From Trichomonas tenax (lineage: Eukaryota > Parabasalia > Trichomonadida > Trichomonadidae), in contig JALKBU010000201.1 in NCBI GenBank assembly GCA_023091735.1, positions 1-61,841 of the forward strand: 61,841 nucleotides of DNA, written 5' to 3'. How positions within the stretch are numbered: the first letter of the stretch is position 1; each line of letters opens with the position of its first letter. Positions 29,727 through 38,211 of this stretch are shown piece after piece. The translations under genes were made by a program, and so were the position numbers. The notes below the pieces were generated by a model. That model was not told where the DNA came from, searched no databases, and was given only the letters and a program-made list of their open reading frames with translations.

Positions 29727-29837
29727 ACTACATTTTTTATTCTAGGTACTCCTCTCAATTTTTTCAAGGGGGGCTCCCTTAATATTGAGAGGAACACGCC
29801 CGTAGAGTACCTAGATTACAAAATGTAATTTATTATC
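29727..29837 (+). ncRNA. Structured foldback, possible small RNA or miniature element
   Basis: A multi-stem inverted repeat starts 38 bp after the PRMT5-like stop. Stem 1 pairs TCTAGGTACTC (29741-29751) with GAGTACCTAGA (29805-29815). Stem 2 pairs CCTCTCAAT (29751-29759) with ATTGAGAGG (29784-29792). Stem 3 pairs AAGGG (29766-29770) with CCCTT (29776-29780). Outer AT-rich arms (AAACTACATTTT and AAAATGTAATTT) extend the pairing with few mismatches. GC content is well above the flanks. It could be a transcribed structured RNA, a 3'-end signal or a MITE-like element. Confidence 0.5.
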
Positions 29838-29978
29838 ATGAGATTACAATATTTTTTTTTAACATAAAACCATCACATATCCATTGAACAAAACAATATT
29901 TGATAATTTTATAAATATTCAATGTAACACAGAACTTCTATTGATATTCATAATAAAGATTTAGGGCAATTTTTTTTG

Positions 29979-29990
29979 TCATTTTAGTAA
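29979..29990 (+). promoter_or_regulatory. Initiator (Inr)
   Basis: TCATTTTAGTAA directly precedes the ATG at 29991; predicted A+1 at 29981 gives a 10-nt leader, matching the trichomonad initiator arrangement. Confidence 0.7.
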
Positions 29991-31964
29991 ATGGATCCTT
30001 TTGATTTATCTGAGCTCATTATTTCGAATTTGGATATTCCGGAACCATCAGTTCCAGCAAAGAAACACATTGAAACTGTATTTGATTACGAAAACTTTAT
30101 TTCTGCGACGTCAAATTTATTTTCGGTCTTATACGATATAAAAGAATGCAATTTATACATCGCGAGTCTTAATGACAGAAAAGTAACCGTACACAAGAAA
30201 GTTTTATCTATCGAATCATTAGCAATAGTGAATGAAAAATTAATTATTTTCTCAAAGAATCATTTTTACTGCAGTGAAGTTAATGAATGTTTCCACGATC
30301 TCATGCCGCTGACATCTAATCCATATAAAACCGAATTTCGGGCTGTTCAATCAATTTGTTCAATTGAATCAATACCAGAATACATGTTTTATCATGTTTC
30401 AGATAACCACACAGTATACAAACAAAAAATTTTACCGTTTGAAGAACCAGAGCCAATAATTAATGATATAGCAATTTTATCTTCGACGAGTCATGGAATT
30501 TTTGTATCAAAGCTCGATGGAATATATCTATATGAACTGATTGAAGATAATTTGAACCAAATATTTTCAATTCCAATTGTTGATCCAAGATTTATTTCTG
30601 GAGGTGATCAAGTTCATGCTGTGGTCACAAGCAATAAATTATATGGATTTAATAATATGGGTGATGTTGTTTATGAAAGCTCAAATACTCCATTACACGC
30701 ATCAGAAAATTCATCGATTTTTGTTTATCAAGATTTTATTTCATTCATTGATCCATATGTTGGAGAAATCCGCGGAAAAGCAATATCTGGCGAAATCGTT
30801 CAAAAATACGTTTTCTTTTGGGATCATAATTTTAATATCAAGATACAAACAATGCCAAATCCGAAGATAGAAGTGAAATTAATTGATAAAAATTTGCCAA
30901 AAGCGAAACCACAACAAAACGCACAACAAAAACAATTAAATAACTTTTCGATTTCAAATCAATATCAACAAGCGCCAAAGAATGAATCAAAGTCCGGCAA
31001 GAAAGGAAAGAAAGATAAAGCACAGACACAGCAAAAAACTTTGACGAAAGTTCCTCAGCGAATCGTTAATTTTAGGATTTATTCTCCAGAAGCAAAAATA
31101 TCAAAACGAGACTTTGAAAAATGCATTTTAGACGGAGATTTCCCACGAATGCTTCAGCCACTTCCACAGCTTGACGTTAGTTTTGCAGCAATACAAAGTG
31201 TACACACAGAATCCGACATTATCGATAAAATAACGAGATGTATAAAGAATAGCAGTGCTGAAATGGTGTCCGACAAGATTCATCCTGAAGATTATTATAT
31301 TATTACATCCCCCAACACACCTTTAACAAATAAGTTAATTTCTGTTCTTGGTGGAACATTCAGACTGGAAGTATTTCAATCGAAAAATGTGTATTGCTTT
31401 TCTCCTAATAAGTCAGATATTATCTCAAAGTTAAGTTATTCATATTTAGATAATCTCAAAGTTGGAAATTACTCTATCAAGTTATATGAAAAAGCCGATC
31501 AAGTGCCTGTTGTTTTTGTATCTAACATCAAAGGAAAAGCAAAGATTGAAGAGAAAATCACTAAAATATTTGAAGATATCAAGAAAGGCATTAATGATAT
31601 AGTTGTTTGTGAACCTGATGTTGCTGTTGTATTCAAAGATCCACAAGTTGCAAAAATTGCTGCTGAAAAGAATTTCATGAAATTTGAAGGCTCTTCTTTG
31701 CATATTGTCAAGTTTACAGAACCATTTTGGAGAGAAAATCAATATATTCAAGTAGTAGTTTCTGGAAATGTACCGGAAGAAGAATTATATACAGCTCTTC
31801 ATGCAAATAACAAGAAAGTTATTCACGTTTTCCGCAAAAGAGAAAATAATATTGTTGTTTATACAGATCCTGCTGCAGCAGAGCGTGGTGAGAAAGACTT
31901 TTCTAGTGGCAAAAACGTTAATGGAAAGAAAGTTACTATCATCAGACAAAAGAATTTTAAATAA
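29991..31964 (+). CDS. Beta-propeller-like protein with two C-terminal RRM-like folds
   Basis: 657 residues. Residues about 30-300 show repeating short strands (NLYIASLNDRKVTVHKK, GIYLYELIEDNLNQIF, KLYGFNNMGDVVYES) that look like a degenerate beta-propeller. A Gln/Lys-rich linker follows (about 305-350, with GKKGKKDKAQTQQK), then a conserved middle part. Residues about 505-573 (VVFVSNIKG through SLHIVKF) and about 584-655 (IQVVVSGNVPEEELYTAL through KKVTIIR) each have the beta-alpha-beta-beta-alpha-beta order and phased hydrophobics of RRMs, without strong RNP1 aromatics. An RNA- or translation-related role is a guess. The start is fixed by an initiator. Confidence 0.7.
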   Translation: MDPFDLSELIISNLDIPEPSVPAKKHIETVFDYENFISATSNLFSVLYDIKECNLYIASLNDRKVTVHKKVLSIESLAIVNEKLIIFSKNHFYCSEVNECFHDLMPLTSNPYKTEFRAVQSICSIESIPEYMFYHVSDNHTVYKQKILPFEEPEPIINDIAILSSTSHGIFVSKLDGIYLYELIEDNLNQIFSIPIVDPRFISGGDQVHAVVTSNKLYGFNNMGDVVYESSNTPLHASENSSIFVYQDFISFIDPYVGEIRGKAISGEIVQKYVFFWDHNFNIKIQTMPNPKIEVKLIDKNLPKAKPQQNAQQKQLNNFSISNQYQQAPKNESKSGKKGKKDKAQTQQKTLTKVPQRIVNFRIYSPEAKISKRDFEKCILDGDFPRMLQPLPQLDVSFAAIQSVHTESDIIDKITRCIKNSSAEMVSDKIHPEDYYIITSPNTPLTNKLISVLGGTFRLEVFQSKNVYCFSPNKSDIISKLSYSYLDNLKVGNYSIKLYEKADQVPVVFVSNIKGKAKIEEKITKIFEDIKKGINDIVVCEPDVAVVFKDPQVAKIAAEKNFMKFEGSSLHIVKFTEPFWRENQYIQVVVSGNVPEEELYTALHANNKKVIHVFRKRENNIVVYTDPAAAERGEKDFSSGKNVNGKKVTIIRQKNFK

Positions 31965-32002
31965 AACTGTGATTATCTTTATAAAGAACAATAAACGAAT
32001 CT

Positions 32003-32671
32003 TTACAAAAGTGATTCCCGCTTCGATAAAAGAAGTGAGACATTTAACTCCAAAACATATTTGCAGAATGGAATTGAAAGAATAAGCAAAATAAACGAAG
32101 TTAAAAATATTCCATAAAAGATTTCTGTGTATGTTTGTCCTTCATTGCAACGCCATTTGTTGAAATCTTTGATGAATGCCTCGCGTTTGCTTTCTGGTAC
32201 TTTAGCAATCGTTTGATTATACCATTTTTGGTAAGCGTACGTTTTCTGACCCTCTGCAAGTCCTGTTGCGTAAATTTGAGCACATTTTTTATCTGTTGAC
32301 CAAATAATTACGAGAAAACACGAAATAACGAACCCTATTGCAGCCAAAATCGACGTATTTTTGAGAAGCTCTGTGAAAGAACCAGTCTTTCCGCAGCATT
32401 TGGTTGCAATATATGCTTGAATCGCTGAGTAAACGCTCAAAATCCAGAAAATTGCACCAAAGATCCATCCGCTGAATATGGAAACATAAAGGCCGAATGC
32501 CAAATCGTTTCCATTCCTTCTAACGCTGAAATCGTAACGAATTCTGCCGTACCAGAAGATTAACCAAATTGATTGGCCGACACTTCCGACAGTGACCAAA
32601 AGGAAGATTGTTGCGTAAGTCAAAAGAAACTTCCAGCCACCTTCTTCGTAAAAGTCAGCTAATTGTTTCAT
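32003..32671 (-). CDS. Four-TM tetraspanin-like membrane protein
   Basis: 222 residues from the ATG at 32671; the open frame extends four codons upstream to a GTG within an AAAAGTGACAGC motif. There are four hydrophobic helices at roughly 16-40, 60-84, 105-126 and 188-211, with a larger loop of about 60 residues between TM3 and TM4 that contains two cysteines (KKCAQIYATG and NKWRCNEGQTY) and an N-x-T site. That topology is tetraspanin-like; the CCG motif is absent from the large loop, although a CCG sits between TM2 and TM3. The tail is short (LLLSKRESLL). Tetraspanins are known in trichomonads. Convergent with the upstream gene, stops 38 bp apart. Confidence 0.7.
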   Translation of the reverse strand: MKQLADFYEEGGWKFLLTYATIFLLVTVGSVGQSIWLIFWYGRIRYDFSVRRNGNDLAFGLYVSIFSGWIFGAIFWILSVYSAIQAYIATKCCGKTGSFTELLKNTSILAAIGFVISCFLVIIWSTDKKCAQIYATGLAEGQKTYAYQKWYNQTIAKVPESKREAFIKDFNKWRCNEGQTYTEIFYGIFLTSFILLILSIPFCKYVLELNVSLLLSKRESLL

Positions 32672-32713
32672 TTTAGCTGTCACTTTTTATTTTATTTTGT
32701 GATTTTCGCATAA

Positions 32714-33460
32714 ATCGATTTTTATTTTATTTTATACGGGCTCAATCCAGTTCAAGTTATCAAAGATCAATTAATCATACATTTACCGGTTACTGAGGAC
32801 CTCGCGAACAAAGTAGAGGTCTTCATATACAACACCAACAATGACGCCATTTACAATTACCTGGACCATTACACTGATCAAGTTCTTGATGGATATTGTA
32901 CAGCCGAGGAAACAGAGCCACTCTTACAGAAGAACTACAAGTACCTTGCGGAACAAGCATACGACCAGCAGCTCTTTGAAGGTTTTATCTCCTCATTTTA
33001 TCAATCTGTTCATCCAAAGCTCGATTCCCAACAATCTGAACAAGAAGTCACAAAACAAGGCATTGAAGAAATGTTACAGTACATTTTCAAGAACTTGGAT
33101 CCATTCTCTATTTTCGAACTACTTACAAGCCTAAACATAGTGTACAGCTTCTTAGAAATCTCAGCAATCAAAAGAAGAATCCAAACACGGTTTTAAGTAA
33201 TGATCGAACTTATGATTCAGAACACTCAGTTGCCAACAATCAAGCTCGAAGAACAGGTAATGACGAAAGCGGAGGAACTCAGCGTTGGGCAAGAAGTATA
33301 CTTGTTGGACCAAAATGGTTATGATCTTTACCAAGTTTTCATCAGGTCAATCTGTCAGAAAGACGAAGTAACCCTTGTTGATGTCTTTCGTGAAGAGTAT
33401 GGGTTCGCCAAGACAGTGTTCAAAAGCTCAATTTTACTTCCCATTTGGTTTGTCACGTAG
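32714..33460 (+). pseudogene. Start-less, stop-interrupted Tudor-like gene
   Basis: A single plus-strand frame is open from 32714 to 33193, hits a TAA at 33194-33196, and continues in the same frame through an ATG at 33200 to 33460. No ATG opens the first part, which looks helical and genuine (LANKVEVFIYNTNNDAIYNY, then FKNLDPFSIFELLTSLNIVY). The second part contains KAEELSVGQEVYLLDQNG and YQVFIRSICQKDEVTLVDVF, which resemble a Tudor/SH3-like barrel. A diverged copy of the Tudor-like start lies at 35015-35092. The 5' end appears lost and the stop splits the rest. The 87-codon downstream frame alone could still be expressed, so a small live gene is the alternative. Confidence 0.6.
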
Positions 33461-35014
33461 TATTGTTATGAACGATATATGCTATTCTATCAGAGACTTA
33501 CATGCTAGAAGTGAAAAACTTTGTAAATGCAGTTTCATCTTACATCAATATCGTGAACAACAAAAATTGCACATAATATGTCAATATATGAGACATAGAT
33601 GAGTATTATATAGGTTTAGTTGAAAAATCAACTAATTTTTGAAAACATTGAGTAATTTCTAAAATTTTATATTTATGAACTATACACCATGTTATAAGAT
33701 AATATAGAGGTAATATATATAAATATTGTTATTTTTATTCATTATATGATATTTTGATAGAATATCATATATCGTTCTTGCTCATCTGTAGTAATGCCAT
33801 GATATGAAAAACATTTATTTTTATGTATGAATCTATTGAATGTTTTTAAAAATCGAAATTTCAATAAAATCTTTATGAGCATATCAACGACACAATGTAT
33901 AGTATGTTAGCATTGTTTTGTTTTGGACGAATACCATGTTTTTTGTCTAAATCTCAGATATCATATATAAATAATCAAATATTTGTATAATTATATATAG
34001 AATATGCAAGACATTGGGATTTAAGTTATATATGAGCTCAAATGCTTTACTTCCATAAGATATTCGATATGAGATTTTATATTTCAGCCTAAAATGTGAA
34101 AATTTCACAATAATCTATAAATCTATATGACACATATGATATATTTACTAAAAGCAGAGTAAAATAGTTTTTTTTAAGGGATCGCGCAACCGTTTATTTT
34201 CACGGGTGCATTAATCGCAGTCGATACAGCAATGCTGTATGATTCAATCAATAATAAACGTATACTTGGTAAGTACACTTCATGCACTATCATTTGGCAT
34301 CATTAATACAATAAAATGAAGAGTTTTAAAATCTGATCATCAAATTTTTTTTTTTTGAAACTTAATTTTTCTGCTTATCTCTCTATAGTTAGCTTTTGTT
34401 TGTATAATCGAATGACTGTATGCATATTATTTTAATAAAAATCCAATATTGGGTCAGAAGATAAAGGTTTTTGGTAAAATTGAACGTTTATTTTCGAAAA
34501 ATCATACGTCGTCCTTCAATTTCAATTTTTATAACTCGCAATTCCCGCTAGCAATCCTATAATTGATTATCTACAAACTAATAGAGAGATATTAGAAATA
34601 AACTAACATAAAAAAATATTTAGAAATTTTATTTTCTCATCTGAAGAGATTTATATAATATTTACTATGGTTAATATGAACATCTTTGTATGCATGTACT
34701 ATTAGTGAAGTGTGGAGCAACATAATCGTTTCAAAAAAGAGTTGCAAGGAGTGCAAATTTTTACAAATTGAATGCTTAGACTCAAAACCATTAGATCATA
34801 TATGTTATGATTTTTGATTTTGAGACATCCTTTTGCAACAAACTTTTGTATTGGACATTCAATATTTTTGCTCATTTTTCGTCACTAATGTAGATCATAT
34901 ATCACTGAGCCTATATTTTGCCGCGAAATTGAAAATACAAAATGATTATTAGATCATATATGTTATGATTTTTCCCCGCGAAATTAATTTTGGCGCAAGA
35001 ATCATTGAAAAATT
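33461..35014. other. AT-rich non-coding DNA
   Basis: About 1.5 kb without a supported gene. Items noted: an imperfect hairpin at 34190-34260 (CGTTTATT paired with AATAAACG, with the inner palindrome ATACAGCA-A-TGCTGTAT), a 40-codon minus-strand frame overlapping it (34174-34293), and a 25-bp direct repeat (34791-34815 and 34949-34973). Confidence 0.45.
34791..34973 (+). repeat. 25-bp direct repeat pair
   Basis: The 25-bp sequence starting TTAGATCATATATG and ending TTATGATTTTT is present exactly at 34791-34815 and again at 34949-34973. The second copy is flanked on both sides by CCGCGAAATT (34921-34930 and 34977-34986). This suggests local duplication or the relic of an insertion. Confidence 0.7.
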
Positions 35015-35092
35015 CGCTCAACTTTGCCCAAGGCCGAATTACTTGAGGTAGGCAAAGATGTATACGTGCTCGACCAAAAATTCACTAGATGA
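35015..35092 (+). pseudogene. Fragment of the Tudor-like gene family
   Basis: The plus-strand frame reads STLPKAELLEVGKDVYVLDQ before a TGA at 35090-35092. It is clearly related to KAEELSVGQEVYLLDQ of the broken gene at 32714-33460, and a few codons beyond the stop (KYIQVV) still align with the next strand. It is a decayed duplicate lying just upstream of the hairpin cluster. Confidence 0.65.
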
Positions 35093-35270
35093 TCAAAATA
35101 TATCCAGGTTGTCAAATGAGTTAATCATAAATTGAGTGATTTACGCATTCTTTAATCATTTAAAATCAATAATTTGAAAGTATTTTGGATGCCTGTTGGA
35201 ATTTAATAACTTAAATAAAACAGAAAAAAATTGAAAAAACTGTACGTTAAAATATTCTTTGCGTTTTCTC

Positions 35271-35337
35271 CATTAGTTTTTCACTGCTTTCAAGGATTAT
35301 CAGTGGATATACACCTCTAGGCAGTGAAAAACTAGTG
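35271..35337 (+). repeat. Hairpin 1
   Basis: TAGTTTTTCACTGC at 35274-35287 pairs perfectly with GCAGTGAAAAACTA at 35321-35334; three more pairs (one a G-T wobble) extend it to 35271-35337. Loop 33 nt. Confidence 0.85.
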
Positions 35338-35394
35338 ACCATTCGTTCAAGAATTCCCAAGTTCTTGATTTTCTTGCAATTCCCTCACAATCAA

Positions 35395-35466
35395 GGCATC
35401 AACAGTCAGCAAGCTACAAATATAAAGCTTTTCTTCGTGCATCATGGTTTGTTGACTGTTGATGCC
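35395..35466 (+). repeat. Hairpin 2
   Basis: GGCATCAACAGTCAGCAA (35395-35412) pairs with TTGTTGACTGTTGATGCC (35449-35466), 17 of 18 matched. Confidence 0.85.
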
Positions 35467-35515
35467 ATCGATATTTGCTCAGATCTAGCTAGTTCGACTT
35501 TCTTTTACAAATCTA

Positions 35516-35586
35516 CATTTTCTACGACTCTCTGAAGTTTCTAAGACACAAGGCTACGCGTGAACTTCAGAGAGTCGTAGAAAATG
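35516..35586 (+). repeat. Hairpin 3, perfect 24-bp arms
   Basis: Arm 35516-35539 (CATTTTCTACG... ending GAAGTT) is the exact reverse complement of 35563-35586, with a 23-nt loop. The homologous arms near 10940-11010 carry about four mismatches. Confidence 0.9.
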
Positions 35587-35631
35587 CGATAAATCCATAT
35601 ACTCCATTTATCGATCCACATTACTTGCTTT

Positions 35632-35696
35632 AGTTGTCTGATAACATGACAAACAGATAGCTTATGCACACAAGCTTATCATGTTATTAGCCAACT
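35632..35696 (+). repeat. Hairpin 4
   Basis: AGTTGTCTGATAACATGA (35632-35649) pairs with TCATGTTATTAGCCAACT (35679-35696), 16 of 18, and an inner GATAGCTT/AAGCTTATC pairing continues the stem. Confidence 0.8.
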
Positions 35697-35736
35697 CAAG
35701 TTATTGTCGAATTATAATTCTCCGTTTATAGATACT

Positions 35737-35820
35737 ATCAAAAATGATCAATTTCTGGTACAAATTTTTCAGACAATTGCTGTTCTGGAGAGTTTTTACT
35801 ATAAATTGATCATTTTTGAT
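35737..35820 (+). repeat. Hairpin 5
   Basis: ATCAAAAATGATCAATTT (35737-35754) pairs perfectly with AAATTGATCATTTTTGAT (35803-35820); weaker pairing continues inward. Confidence 0.85.
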
Positions 35821-35945
35821 GACGTTTATATTTTTTGGATAAATTATCGACTTCTGGCACTAGTAAACACTAAAATTATATCGACAGAGCACACGCATTC
35901 GATGAATACCCTACATAATAAAATGTAGTATGCAGCTAATTTCAT

Positions 35946-36051
35946 GATCAAATATCATTGAGAAAGACGTGCTTCCTGCCCATTTTCTTCAATATAACGA
36001 TGTTCTGTATGATATGAGCAAGAAGCACGTCATTTTCAATGATATTTGATC
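35946..36051 (+). repeat. Hairpin 6, 30-bp arms
   Basis: Arm 35946-35975 (GATCAAATATCATTG... ending GACGTGCTTC) pairs with 36022-36051 with two mismatches in 30, and imperfect pairing continues toward the loop. Confidence 0.85.
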
Positions 36052-37663
36052 TTTTTGAATATAATATCTGCTTTCTAAGCTAATTTACAGCATTTTATTG
36101 ATTTGCACGCGAATGCATGATCAATAGAGTTACTGTGAGCTTTAGGATAGCTCAAAAATTACAGAATCACGCGATTTTGCTTTATTTGAATAGAAACATC
36201 TATATTTCAATCTATATTATCCTTCTGCATGTACAGGAGGACAACGGAGAAAGGAAGATAGTTGTTTATAGTTATTTTTCAATGGTTTGATATTATTAAA
36301 TAGAGTTTTGATACTTTTGATAGGTGATGAGAAATGTACAGTGTGTATGCATGAATTCTACTTATGTTTATTAGTCTATGTTGTCAATATTGAAATAATC
36401 AGTATTAATTGCTTAATAAAAAAGACTAATTTTCTATGATTAGACTGCAAATGTACATTATAATATGTGCACGTGTTAAAAATACAATTTTGATTTTTTG
36501 ACATTTTGACGCAATCACTTTACATTATATATCATAAGCAATTTTGCTATTTACACTGTTTCTGATAAGTTTTTCTGTTCAGGAAGGATGCACACGTATG
36601 CAAATAATATATACTGAATAGCATCAAAATTTAAGTGAATATTTTTAATATTTTCTCATTCACGTCCATATACATATTGGCTGCTCAACGCAGCATGCGA
36701 AAGCATGCACCCAAGTACATATGTTTTGAAATAAGAGACTTGAGAAAATCAATTTTTATTTTTCTGAACTTGAGGCTTGTGAAAGCGCACGAATAACACA
36801 CTCTCATATGAGTAGTATGGTGTCACTTTTAATCTGACATAGCATATGATAATTTTTTGATGAATCTAATCATATGTTATAATAAGCTATTTATGATAAA
36901 CAAATGCTCTACACACACTATAATTTAGTGCTTTATGTCAAACAATCCCCAATCACTCTTCTGAATATAAGATATTACGTATTTTTCATAAAATATTATA
37001 ATAAATCATCAAAAACTATGTGCATGTAATAAGGTATCTTTAAATAGCATGTAGACTTCTTAAATACACACAATTTCATGAATTAATCAATCAGAATAAT
37101 TCTAGCATCGGGAGAATGTAAATTAGCACAAATATTTATACAAAGGCAACAACAATATATAACTCGATGCAAAAGTATATACCAGTACTATGGTATATGA
37201 GTATAATAACTGATATGCTGCTTATGATCTTCTTGATGTGATGCACTCCAAATAACACATCGGTATTCAGTCACTATTGAGATATTAATTTAGAGTGTAT
37301 CTCGACAATGCAGTGATAACAATGATAAATAACTAGATAATACATCTTACACCCATCAATATATTCTACACCCACCATTCATTAGTTAATAACACACATT
37401 TTATGTAATTGGCAATTTTAATTTCATTATCTTGAAGGCGTATATAGTGTTATAGATTTGAATTTATATAAAAAATACTTCATATATTTAAGATTCAATG
37501 TGTCAATGTTAATACAACATTTTAACACTGAGATTTAAAATCTGTTGAGAGAGAAATTAGGGAATATTACAATACACACTTCACTATTTTATGAGCTGTC
37601 ACCTATACTATCATAACTTAACAATTATATTTCCTAATATAAATATTTTTAGTTTAATGTTAT
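36052..37663. other. AT-rich non-coding DNA with a GAAA-capped hairpin
   Basis: About 1.6 kb with no supported gene. At 36693-36708 GCATGC-GAAA-GCATGC forms a perfect six-bp stem closed by a GNRA tetraloop. It is nested in outer pairing of ACATATTGG (36672-36680) with CCAAGTACATATGT (36711-36724). A small structured RNA is possible; I cannot assign it. Confidence 0.45.
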
Positions 37664-37819
37664 CTCGAGATTCGGGATGAAATTTTCGAATCACTGCAAT
37701 CTCTCAGAGATCATGGACAAACATATTGTCCATCTGCTTGTATTACCATAAGGCCAGATGTTTATTATTGGCCGAGAAAAGGTCAAAAATACAATCTATA
37801 TCAAAAATTTTCGGTATAG
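37664..37819 (+). pseudogene. Coding remnant of unknown family
   Basis: A 51-codon frame ending at TAG 37817-37819 has markedly protein-like content: IRDEIFESLQSLRDHGQTY, CPSACITIRPDVYYWPRKGQ and KYNLYQKFSV. It has no start codon, being preceded by an in-frame TAA, and no continuation. It looks like an internal or C-terminal piece of a dead gene. I do not recognise the family. Confidence 0.45.
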
Positions 37820-37945
37820 TTTGTCTTCTCCTCCAGACTAGTCTCTGAAAAAAATACTGACTTTTTCAATATATCACATATATTCAATGGCACATTCTTT
37901 TATATTAGTTTCAGACAAATTTAGAAAGACTATTTTAGTTTCAAA

Positions 37946-38080
37946 ATGCAGGCCACGACTATTAACGCTATTTTCGCATCTGCGATGCAAATAGTCTCAC
38001 ATTCTTTTGCATTTTCAACAAAAAAGAAGTACCAAGAGATCCTCAACACATATCAACACCATATCGCTTCATATTTTAAG
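37946..38080 (+). CDS. Possible 44-residue ORF
   Basis: ATG at 37946, TAA at 38078-38080. The product would begin MQATTINAIFASAMQIV and end with YQEILNTYQHHIASYF. The composition is protein-like and unlike random AT-rich translation, but there is no initiator and no family match. It may instead be the N-terminal remnant of a larger gene related to the debris just upstream. Confidence 0.25.
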
Positions 38081-38211
38081 TAATGTAGATTCTAAGTTAA
38101 TGTCGCTTCTATATTCTCAATATCTTTACATTACAATAAAATATTTGACAAATAAAATTCGTTACATGTCATTAAAATGTTAACAATGGACGTTAGAATA
38201 AGGTTAATCAG

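Larger units (their letters stand above)
35271..36051 (+). ncRNA. Cluster of six foldback hairpins (possible small-RNA locus)
   Basis: Within 780 bp six separate inverted repeats follow one another, each spanning about 65-106 nt, with arms of 14-30 bp that are perfect or nearly so and loops of 20-50 nt. Individual hairpins are listed separately. The arms are unrelated to each other, so this is not a simple tandem repeat. The arrangement resembles a polycistronic cluster of small-RNA precursors or a run of foldback elements. Part of it (hairpins 3 and 4) is duplicated in degraded form at 10930-11115. No protein gene overlaps it with any confidence. Transcription is not demonstrated. Confidence 0.5.

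Noticed and set aside
34174..34293. 40-codon minus-strand frame with protein-like text (IESYSIAVSTAINAPVKI)
   Set aside because: It coincides with an imperfect hairpin at 34190-34260, has no initiator and no family; too short to call.
35271..36051. CRISPR-like array
   Set aside because: The repeated units are inverted and unrelated to each other, with no constant direct repeat, and the genome is eukaryotic.
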